This document shows, in pieces, positions 7,246-11,301 of a DNA stretch of 11,301 nt. The position numbers and the translations under genes are program-made. The notes beneath the pieces are model-generated. The model did no database searches, had not been told where the DNA came from, and saw nothing but the letters and a program-made list of their open reading frames with translations. The stretch is from Candidatus Methylomirabilota bacterium. Its GTDB lineage: Bacteria; Methylomirabilota; Methylomirabilia; Methylomirabilales; 2-02-FULL-66-22. Each line of letters opens with the position of its first letter. Position 1 is the stretch's first letter. The stretch covers positions 1 through 11,301 of the forward strand of contig JACQXP010000145.1 of NCBI GenBank assembly GCA_016208645.1, in the 5' to 3' direction.

Positions 7246-7333
7246 GGCAACTCGGCAATTTGGCAATCAGGCAACTGGGCAATCCAAATTGCCAAGTCGC
7301 CGAATTGCCCCGTTGCCAAATCGCCTAGTTGCC
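7246..7333. repeat. Abutting inverted arrays of an 8-base word between nuoB and nuoI
   Basis: The cleanest element. Five octamers GGCAAYNN occupy 7246-7285 with exact spacing, and six octamers NNRTYGCC follow at once at 7286-7333, with no spacer. An outer stem (7240-7252 with 7327-7340, one bulged base) closes the structure. Inner perfect pairings are 10 bp (7254-7263 with 7284-7293) and 9 bp (7258-7266 with 7313-7321). The array ends 7 bases before the nuoB stop codon (7341) and leaves room for the nuoI ribosome binding site. Confidence 0.93.
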
Positions 7334-7340
7334 GGTCCTG

Positions 7341-7877
7341 TTAGGACCTGGCGCCCGCCGGCAGCATCTCGGGAACGGTGATGGCCGGCAGCTTCTTCTT
7401 GGCGATGGTCTCTTGGGCGATCTTCTCCTGAAGCTTCAACACCCCGAACAGCAGGGCCTCGGGCCGTGGCGGGCAGCCCGGCACGTAGACGTCCACCGGG
7501 ACGATCCGGTCCACTCCCTTCACCACGTGGTAGGCATCCCAGTAGAACGGGCCGCCCGAGATGGCGCACGCGCCCATGGCGATGACCCACTTGGGATCGG
7601 CCATCTGCTCGTACAGGGTCTTGATGCGGGGGGCCATCTTCTCCGTGACGGTCCCGGCCACGATCATGACGTCGGATTGCCGCGGCGACGGGCGGAAGAC
7701 CCCGGCCCCGAACCGGTCCATGTCGAAGCGCGAGGCCCCGGTGGCCATCATCTCGATGGCGCAACACGCCAGGCCAAAGGTCATGGGCCACGGCGAATTC
7801 TTCCGGGCCCAGTTGAACAGCCAGTCGAGCGAGGTGGTGACCACCCCGGGCTCGAATTTTCCTTCCAGCAAGCCCAT
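7341..7877 (-). CDS. nuoB: NADH-quinone oxidoreductase subunit B (complex I, cluster N2)
   Basis: Complex I subunit that holds the terminal 4Fe-4S cluster N2, the electron donor to quinone. It has 178 residues. All four ligand cysteines are present: the adjacent Cys38-Cys39 in GLACCAIEMM, Cys104 in MGACAISGGPFYW, and Cys135 in YVPGCPPRPEA. ASRFDMDRFGAGVFRPSPRQSDV is typical of the family. The ATG at 7877 has a strong AAAGGAG about 9 bases upstream. An ATG at 8039 in the same frame belongs to a dehydrogenase remnant and is rejected. The usual nuoA upstream and nuoC downstream are absent here; only nuoI follows, so the rest of complex I must be elsewhere or was lost from this locus. Confidence 0.95.
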   Translation of the reverse strand: MGLLEGKFEPGVVTTSLDWLFNWARKNSPWPMTFGLACCAIEMMATGASRFDMDRFGAGVFRPSPRQSDVMIVAGTVTEKMAPRIKTLYEQMADPKWVIAMGACAISGGPFYWDAYHVVKGVDRIVPVDVYVPGCPPRPEALLFGVLKLQEKIAQETIAKKKLPAITVPEMLPAGARS

Positions 7878-7912
7878 CCTCTGGCTCCTTTCCTTTCCGC
7901 ACCCTCTCCTGG

Positions 7913-8039
7913 GGACTCGATGATGAGCTTCAGCGTTTCGACGACCCCTGGGATCACCAGGTGTTCGATGCCGCAGTACAGGTCCTCCGTGTTCTCCCGG
8001 GATCAGCGCCACCGTGTATCGCACGTCGTTATGTTCCAT
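7913..8039 (-). pseudogene. Remnant of an isocitrate/isopropylmalate dehydrogenase
   Basis: Two fragments of the isocitrate/3-isopropylmalate dehydrogenase family (beta-decarboxylating, NAD(P)-dependent) are joined out of frame. The ATG at 8039 opens with the family N-terminus, RYTVALIPG. At about 7995-8000 the next frame takes over with RENTEDLYCGIEHL followed by VIPGVVETLKLIIES, a block normally found roughly 80-100 residues further on. It stops being recognisable at about 7913, and the nuoB leader follows. Only about 45 of some 340 residues remain. ENTEDLY with IPGVVE points to the NAD-isocitrate-dehydrogenase branch, but the fragment is too short to be sure. It cannot make an enzyme. It shows the same block-deletion pattern as the transporter genes at 88-2109. 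Confidence 0.75.
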
Positions 8040-8072
8040 CGCAGGGAACCCGTGTGCCCGGCCTCGCTCCCC

Positions 8073-8128
8073 GCACCCTTGCTCCTCTGCTCCCCTGCCC
8101 CTCCGCCCCTCCGCCCCCCTGCCGTCCT
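8073..8128. repeat. One-sided array of seven 8-base words after the merR stop
   Basis: Seven octamers starting GC and otherwise pyrimidine-rich (GCYCCYCY-like; two are identical, GCCCCTCC) run without phase break. They end 4 bases before the merR stop codon at 8133. No opposite-strand array is visible nearby. The partner may have been lost together with most of the adjacent dehydrogenase gene, or this may be a different kind of low-complexity tract. Confidence 0.65.
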
Positions 8129-8132
8129 CCGG

Positions 8133-8627
8133 CTAGTTCACCAAGGCGCGAATGTATGCGGGGACCCGCTGGCGGCGCGTCAGGTTCTCGCAGGCGTAAC
8201 AGACCCCTCGCGATGGGGTCACGGAACATCGCAGGCAAGTCTCCAGGACCTCCAGCGCCTCCGTCATCTCGTGCCGCAGCACCAGGTACTGCTGCATGCG
8301 CTTCTCCACCTCGGCGAGGCCGCGCGTCAGGCTCGCGGCGACGCCCCGCGCACCCTCCACCCCCGTCGCTGCCGTCTTCCGCTTGTCCAGCAGATCCCGG
8401 ATCGCGGCCAGCGGGACGTCCAGGCTGCGCAGGTCGCGAATAAACTGAACGCGGTCACAGGCCTCGGCCCGGTACAGGCGGAGCCCCCCGCGGGTGCGGT
8501 GTGCCGGCTCGATCAGGCCCAGACTCTGGTAGTACCGGATCGTGCGGAGGGTCACACCCGTCCGCCGGGCCACCTCGCCGATCTTGAGAAGCTGGTCGGA
8601 ATGTTTTTCCTTCGCTGTCACTGGCAT
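8133..8627 (-). CDS. MerR-family transcriptional regulator with C-terminal CxxC pair
   Basis: DNA-binding regulator of 164 residues. The MerR winged helix-turn-helix is at about 12-80 (LLKIGEVARRTGVTLRTIRYY, LGLIEP, RLYRAEACDRVQFIRDLRSLD), followed by a coiled-coil dimerisation helix at about 95-128. The C-terminal sensor part contains Cys131-x2-Cys134 and Cys143-x2-Cys146, which could bind zinc, another soft metal or an iron-sulfur cluster; it is not the SoxR spacing. There is no obvious metal-efflux target gene beside it, so the signal is unknown. A promoter and a perfect dyad lie immediately upstream, which suggests autoregulation. The predicted transcription start falls within a few bases of the ATG at 8627, so the mRNA may be leaderless; no Shine-Dalgarno is seen. 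Confidence 0.9.
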   Translation of the reverse strand: MPVTAKEKHSDQLLKIGEVARRTGVTLRTIRYYQSLGLIEPAHRTRGGLRLYRAEACDRVQFIRDLRSLDVPLAAIRDLLDKRKTAATGVEGARGVAASLTRGLAEVEKRMQQYLVLRHEMTEALEVLETCLRCSVTPSRGVCYACENLTRRQRVPAYIRALVN

Positions 8628-8631
8628 CGGG

Positions 8632-8654
8632 CGTCACGCTATCAGAACGTGACG
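8632..8654. promoter_or_regulatory. Inverted-repeat operator in the merR promoter
   Basis: CGTCACG and its exact complement CGTGACG are separated by 9 bases and lie between and over the -35 and -10 elements of the merR promoter. This is where MerR-type dimers usually bind. Binding by the adjacent regulator is inferred from position. Confidence 0.65.
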
Positions 8655-8664
8655 TAACTGTCAA
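8636..8664 (-). promoter_or_regulatory. Sigma-70-type promoter for merR
   Basis: Minus-strand -35 TTGACA (8659-8664, perfect) and -10 TAGCGT (8636-8641) are 17 bases apart. The start would fall near 8629, next to the ATG at 8627. A 17-base spacer is ordinary; promoters activated by MerR itself normally have 19-20, so the dyad here more likely represses. Confidence 0.6.
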
Positions 8665-8707
8665 GAAGGATGCCAGCTCATGTTGTCAACAGGTTACGCG
8701 TTGGTTC

Positions 8708-8739
8708 ATCCCTCGAATCTCGACCGGTTTCGAAGGGAT
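8708..8739. other. Imperfect hairpin between the RNase Z-like gene and merR
   Basis: ATCCCTCGAA at 8708 pairs with TTCGAAGGGAT at 8729 with one bulged A and an 11-base loop. It lies 10 bases beyond the stop codon of the RNase Z-like gene. There is no T-tract, so termination is only possible, not shown. Confidence 0.3.
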
Positions 8740-8749
8740 TCCAAGCGAC

Positions 8750-9760
8750 TCACCCGACGAGGCGACGCCCAAAGGCTGCCATCGCCTCATCCAGCAGGTC
8801 GCCTGGGCAGTCCCGATATTTCGGCGAAAAATGAAACACGACCAGGCGTCGCGCCTGGGCCTCTGCGGCCAGGCGACCCGCCTGACCGGCCGTCAGGTGG
8901 AAACGGGAGGTCGCGCGGTCCCGATCCCGTTCGGGGTAGGCCGCTTCACAGTAAAAGAGATCCGCCCCCCAGGCCAGCGTGACGATCTTCTGCGCGTTCT
9001 CCGGCGAATTCACCGCATCGGTGACGTAGGCGAGTTTCTGGCCGGGGCTCACCCGCACCACCTCCCGCCGCAGCACCCCCAGGGGCCAGACGCGCTCCAG
9101 CCGCCTTCCGTCTTGCGTCGAGACGATGCGGATCGGATGCGCATCCGGCGCCCCGCTGCGCACGGCCCGTTTGAGGTCAATGAGCCAGGGGCCCACGGGC
9201 AACCCCAGGGCCTCCAGGGCAGCCTTGTCCACGTTCAGGTGTGCCGGCTCCTCCAGCCCGAACGCCAGGCACGGGATGCGGTGGTCCAGGTGGACCGCCC
9301 GCACGGAGAATTGGGGCTCGTCCAGGATCACACCGTCGAAGGGGTGCGGGGCCGGGTCGTCCAGGCGAAGAAATCCTTCCGGGCAGGCGAAACGGGCCGT
9401 GACCACCCGGTCCGGATGGACCTCGTGAACGTCGAGGGTCAGGCTGTAGCCCTCCACCAGGTTCCAGGTGTACCCCCGGAGTTTCCCTTCCACACGATCA
9501 AGGAAGCCGGGAGGTCCGTACAAGCGCAACGCCTTCGGACGTCCGAGGAGAACGCGAAGCAGGTGATCGAAACCGACGAAATGGTCCAGGTGGGCGTGGG
9601 AGACGAAGACATCCGTGATCTTGAGGAGGCGACCGGCCGAGAGCGCGCTGATGTCCCCCAGGTCAAAGAGGAGTGCGCGCCGCTCCCAGGGAAGCGCCAC
9701 GTACAGGGCCGGGTCCCCGAACAGGTCGTTCACGAGAAAGGCGCGAAAGCTGCTCGCCAT
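8750..9760 (-). CDS. RNase Z-like metallo-beta-lactamase-fold hydrolase
   Basis: Probable zinc phosphodiesterase of the RNase Z/ElaC branch, 336 residues. Metal ligands in order: HAHLDH (His55, His57, Asp59, His60); His160 in HLDHRIPC, followed by the FGLEE region as in RNase Z; Asp248 in VTDAV; His310 in VFHFSPKY. The terminal FHFSPKYRD matches the tRNase Z H-x-S-x-R/K-Y block. The family role would be maturing tRNA 3' ends, but related proteins act on other phosphodiesters or arylsulfates, and the C-terminal half between residues 170 and 245 is longer than in short RNase Z. The ATG at 9760 has only a weak GGTGG upstream. The neighbours (a small membrane protein and a MerR regulator) do not indicate the substrate. 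Confidence 0.88.
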   Translation of the reverse strand: MASSFRAFLVNDLFGDPALYVALPWERRALLFDLGDISALSAGRLLKITDVFVSHAHLDHFVGFDHLLRVLLGRPKALRLYGPPGFLDRVEGKLRGYTWNLVEGYSLTLDVHEVHPDRVVTARFACPEGFLRLDDPAPHPFDGVILDEPQFSVRAVHLDHRIPCLAFGLEEPAHLNVDKAALEALGLPVGPWLIDLKRAVRSGAPDAHPIRIVSTQDGRRLERVWPLGVLRREVVRVSPGQKLAYVTDAVNSPENAQKIVTLAWGADLFYCEAAYPERDRDRATSRFHLTAGQAGRLAAEAQARRLVVFHFSPKYRDCPGDLLDEAMAAFGRRLVG

Positions 9761-9785
9761 CTGTCCACCGCTGCGGTGGCAACTT

Positions 9786-9875
9786 CAAATGAAAAACCGA
9801 CAACCGACAACCGGCCAAGGGAGACGGAATGCCAAAATGATCGGTTGTCAGTCGTCCGTTGTCGGTTTTCAATTG
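9786..9875. repeat. Paired inverted arrays of a 7-base word upstream of the RNase Z-like gene
   Basis: Left side: heptamers AAACCGA, CAACCGA and CAACCGG at 9794-9814, preceded by CAAATGA. Right side: five heptamers of form TCNNTTG (TCGGTTG, TCAGTCG, TCCGTTG, TCGGTTT, TCAATTG) at 9841-9875. The core CAACCGA is the exact complement of TCGGTTG. Pairings include 9793-9808 with 9854-9869 (one mismatch) and 9799-9807 with 9841-9849 (perfect); they overlap. The array ends 24 bases from the stop codon of the small membrane protein (9900). Confidence 0.85.
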
Positions 9876-9899
9876 GCGAGGTCCGCAAGGACCGAGCGG

Positions 9900-10145
9900 T
9901 TACTGACCCGCCGCCTTGTTCGCGTCCTGGACGCGCTGCCGCTCCTGGTCCAGAACCGGCGCCAAGCGCTGGTCGAGACCCCGCTTGGTCAGGTCCACCG
10001 GCTGCCCCGCCTGGCCGGTGCCGGGCGACCCGGGGACGGTCTGGAGGGCCTCCTGACCCTTGGTGCCCTCCTGCAAATAGGAGGCGACCAGGTATCCCAC
10101 GAGGGCCAGTGCGAGGACCAGACCGGCGATGCCAAGGATCCTCAT
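9900..10145 (-). CDS. Small single-span membrane protein, unknown function
   Basis: An 81-residue protein. One hydrophobic segment (about residues 4-24, ILGIAGLVLALALVGYLVAS) is followed by a polar, Gln/Pro/Gly-rich and then charged helical tail (LDQRLAPVLDQERQRVQDANKAAG). It would be anchored in the inner membrane with the tail probably outside, or be a secreted protein with an uncleaved signal. It has no cysteines and no catalytic motif. The ATG at 10145 has GGGAGAG about 7 bases upstream, and a possible promoter lies at 10209-10236, which supports a real gene. I do not recognise a named family; similar short membrane-anchored hypothetical proteins are widespread. Confidence 0.75.
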   Translation of the reverse strand: MRILGIAGLVLALALVGYLVASYLQEGTKGQEALQTVPGSPGTGQAGQPVDLTKRGLDQRLAPVLDQERQRVQDANKAAGQ

Positions 10146-10208
10146 GCCATGTCTCTCCCGTCGCTCCCGAGCGGAGATTCACGCCCTGCCCATGCGTTCT
10201 GGATGGGT

Positions 10209-10236
10209 AGTGTACCGCCCTTTCCCCGAAACGCAA
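10209..10236 (-). promoter_or_regulatory. Possible promoter for the small membrane protein gene
   Basis: Minus-strand -35-like TTGCGT (10231-10236) and -10-like TACACT (10209-10214) with a 16-base spacer. It lies between the rhodanese terminator and the 81-residue gene, where a promoter is needed. The hexamers match consensus only in part. Confidence 0.45.
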
Positions 10237-10311
10237 TCGGAAAGCGCGCCGGCGGGATGGCCGGTGGAGGGGGCGGGCGTCCGTCCCCCGCTGAGACACC
10301 CCGTCCCCGCG

Positions 10312-10343
10312 ACAAACAAAAGCGGCGCCGGTTCGGCGCCGCT
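10312..10343 (-). terminator. Intrinsic terminator after the rhodanese gene
   Basis: On the minus strand a 9-bp perfect stem (AGCGGCGCC at 10335-10343 pairing with its complement at 10321-10329) with a 5-base loop is followed by TTTGTTTG. It begins 33 bases beyond the rhodanese stop codon. This is the only classical intrinsic terminator seen in the window. Confidence 0.88.
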
Positions 10344-10376
10344 TCCTGGTGGGTCTCGATGTCCCAGTCCCGGGGT

Positions 10377-10712
10377 CTACTTCTCGACAGGAAACCCCTT
10401 GGCCACCCAGTCAATCATCCCGCCTTCCAGGTTGTAGATCTTGGTGAGGCCCACGGCCGCGGCCACCTCGCATGCGACCGCGCTCCGAATCCCCTGGGCA
10501 CAGTAGAAGGCGACGTTGTCGCCGTTCAGGTACTTCCGTGGGGACATGAGCAGCGTGTTCAGGGGAACCAGCGTGGACCCGGGGATGCGTCCATCGTTCC
10601 ACTCGCTGGGTTCCCGCACGTCCACCCACGTGGTGCTTCCGCCATCGTAGAGCTCCTTGGCTTTGGCAGCGTCTATTCGCTCGAACGGTTCCTTCAACGG
10701 TTCCTGCGCCAT
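10377..10712 (-). CDS. Single-domain rhodanese-like sulfurtransferase
   Basis: Small cytoplasmic protein of 111 residues with one rhodanese domain, as in GlpE/PspE-type proteins. The fold landmarks are WVDVREPSEW (29-38), GRIPGSTLVPL (41-51) and the active-site loop CAQGIRS (71-77), in which Cys71 would carry the persulfide, followed by IYNLEGGMIDWVAKGFPV. The six-residue loop matches sulfurtransferases rather than Cdc25-like phosphatases. The ATG at 10712 has GGGGAG 8 bases upstream; a farther ATG at 10760 lacks such a site. It has its own strong promoter (10785-10813) and terminator, so it is a monocistronic unit. The natural sulfur donor and acceptor cannot be told from the context. Confidence 0.93.
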   Translation of the reverse strand: MAQEPLKEPFERIDAAKAKELYDGGSTTWVDVREPSEWNDGRIPGSTLVPLNTLLMSPRKYLNGDNVAFYCAQGIRSAVACEVAAAVGLTKIYNLEGGMIDWVAKGFPVEK

Positions 10713-10784
10713 GACCGCTACTCCCCCTCGCATCGGCCCATCGGGCCGAGAGTGATCCATCCGGCCCCGCTTCTCTCAGCCGGC

Positions 10785-10813
10785 ATAGTAACGGAACACC
10801 CACGTGAGGTCAA
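10785..10813 (-). promoter_or_regulatory. Sigma-70-type promoter for the rhodanese gene
   Basis: Minus-strand -35 TTGACC (10808-10813) and -10 TACTAT (10785-10790) have the ideal 17-base spacer. Transcription would start near 10778, giving a leader of about 66 bases. Between this promoter and the divergent one at 10962 (bases 10814-10961) I see no gene, repeat array or clear operator. Confidence 0.7.
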
Positions 10814-10961
10814 GGCAGGATTGGTTCACTCCGGCCCCGAACGTCCGCACTCGCGTCCTGCATTCTCGGGCAGCCTCTGCTCGAGGATCGTTCGACGCCC
10901 AACCGAACCATCCGGATGCATTCAGGCCTGTTTCATCTTCCATTCCTCCCCACGTCTCTCC

Positions 10962-10991
10962 TTGACTTTCGTTCGTGGCCTTTCCTAGATT
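10962..10991 (+). promoter_or_regulatory. Sigma-70-type promoter for the plus-strand membrane protein
   Basis: -35 TTGACT (10962-10967) and -10 TAGATT (10986-10991), spacer 18 bases. It is divergent from the rhodanese promoter. The leader to the ATG at 11117 would be about 118 bases; it is GC-rich and I recognise no riboswitch in it. Confidence 0.55.
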
Positions 10992-11116
10992 GGGATTATT
11001 GCGTGCACTCGGGTGCCTTCTCCAGCACGGCGGCCGCCGCCCGTTCTCTCGGCGCCCCACCTCGGGCTGGTCCTGGCCAGCGGGGTCCCGCGCCGCCGTC
11101 GCAGCGTGAGATCACA

Positions 11117-11301
11117 ATGGCCTGGAAGCGTTTCTATTCCAGCCTCCGCTTCAAGATGACTGTCGGGGTGATCCTCATCCTGCTGGTCGTCATGAGCGTG
11201 GTCTTCGTCGTGCAGTACACGTGGTTCCGGCGCGAGATGATCGAACGCCTCGGTCTGTCCGCGACCCCCCTCAGCGACGTGATCAAGGGGAGCCTGAAGC
11301 A
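11117..11301 (+). CDS. Membrane protein N-terminus, probably a sensor histidine kinase (partial)
   Basis: Only the first 61 codons are in the window. A basic N-terminus (MAWKRFYSSLRFK) precedes one strong transmembrane helix (about 14-33, MTVGVILILLVVMSVVFVVQ), then an extracytoplasmic start with YTWFRREMIERLGLSATPL. This layout (short Arg/Lys-rich cytoplasmic tail, helix, periplasmic loop) is typical of two-component sensor kinases and of other HAMP-containing receptors or cyclases. No kinase motif lies inside the window, so the class is inferred. It is the only plus-strand gene here. The ribosome binding site before the ATG at 11117 is weak (GTGAG). Confidence 0.65.
   Translation, partial: MAWKRFYSSLRFKMTVGVILILLVVMSVVFVVQYTWFRREMIERLGLSATPLSDVIKGSLK

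Noticed and set aside
7227..7319. Upstream extension of nuoI
   Set aside because: It translates the octamer array into a repetitive peptide with no nuoI similarity; the ATG at 7226 has a good Shine-Dalgarno.
3420..7333. CRISPR array interpretation of the periodic elements
   Set aside because: Words are 7-8 bases with no spacers, they invert in the middle, and no cas genes are present.
7878..8039. N-terminal extension of nuoB from an ATG at 8039
   Set aside because: The extra 54 residues match the start of an isocitrate-dehydrogenase-type protein and then lose frame, whereas 7877 has a strong ribosome binding site and the normal nuoB start.
3420..9875. Diversity-generating retroelement or IS-derived repeats
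   Set aside because: No reverse transcriptase, transposase, terminal repeats or target duplications are visible, and the elements do not share primary sequence.
1..11301. tRNA, rRNA or riboswitch genes
   Set aside because: No cloverleaf, rRNA core or recognisable riboswitch motif was found; the moaA leader is only 97 bases and does not show a Moco-riboswitch-like core by eye.

Overview
The window is high-GC DNA with almost every gene on the minus strand. The gene content (a 2-oxoacid dehydrogenase, MoaA, NuoB and NuoI, a MerR regulator, an RNase Z-like hydrolase, a rhodanese and a sensor-kinase start) fits an aerobic or respiring environmental bacterium. The general style resembles uncultivated soil or groundwater lineages such as Methylomirabilota/Rokubacteria; that placement is a guess from memory, not a result.

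Layout, left to right. (1) 1-2110: remains of a carbohydrate ABC-transporter operon, read right to left as binding protein, MalF-like permease, MalG-like permease. Every gene lacks internal blocks, while the remaining pieces still read as good family sequence. (2) 2116-5574: an intact E1alpha-E1beta-E2 set for a pyruvate/branched-chain/acetoin-type 2-oxoacid dehydrogenase; E3 is not here. (3) 5648-6640: moaA, the first step of molybdenum cofactor synthesis. (4) 6738-7877: nuoB followed directly by nuoI, two iron-sulfur subunits of complex I, without the usual neighbours. (5) 7913-8039: a short broken remnant of an isocitrate/isopropylmalate dehydrogenase. (6) 8133-8627: a MerR-type regulator with its own promoter and a perfect dyad operator. 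(7) 8750-10145: an RNase Z-like metallo-hydrolase and a small membrane-anchored protein. (8) 10377-10712: a single-domain rhodanese with a clear promoter and terminator. (9) 10713-11116: a 404-base divergent gap holding two promoters and nothing else I recognise. (10) 11117 to the end: the start of a plus-strand membrane protein, probably a sensor kinase.

The most unusual signal is in the gaps between genes. At least four, probably six, are filled by arrays of short degenerate words with a strict period of 7 or 8 bases. In the clear cases an array in one orientation is followed by an array in the opposite orientation, so the RNA would fold into a long regular imperfect hairpin. The words differ from gap to gap (GTTCGNNN, CGAATNN, GGCAAYNN, CAACCGA, GCYCCYCY and a degenerate GGC word). 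The architecture and the position, immediately 3' of the upstream gene's stop codon, are the same. In two elements the longest perfect arms are interleaved, so alternative hairpins would exclude each other.

A second theme is deletion. The transporter operon and the dehydrogenase remnant share one pattern: coherent coding blocks joined at abrupt junctions, at one of which a short direct repeat can be inferred. Either this genome loses genes by small internal deletions or the assembly is collapsed here; read mapping would separate the two.
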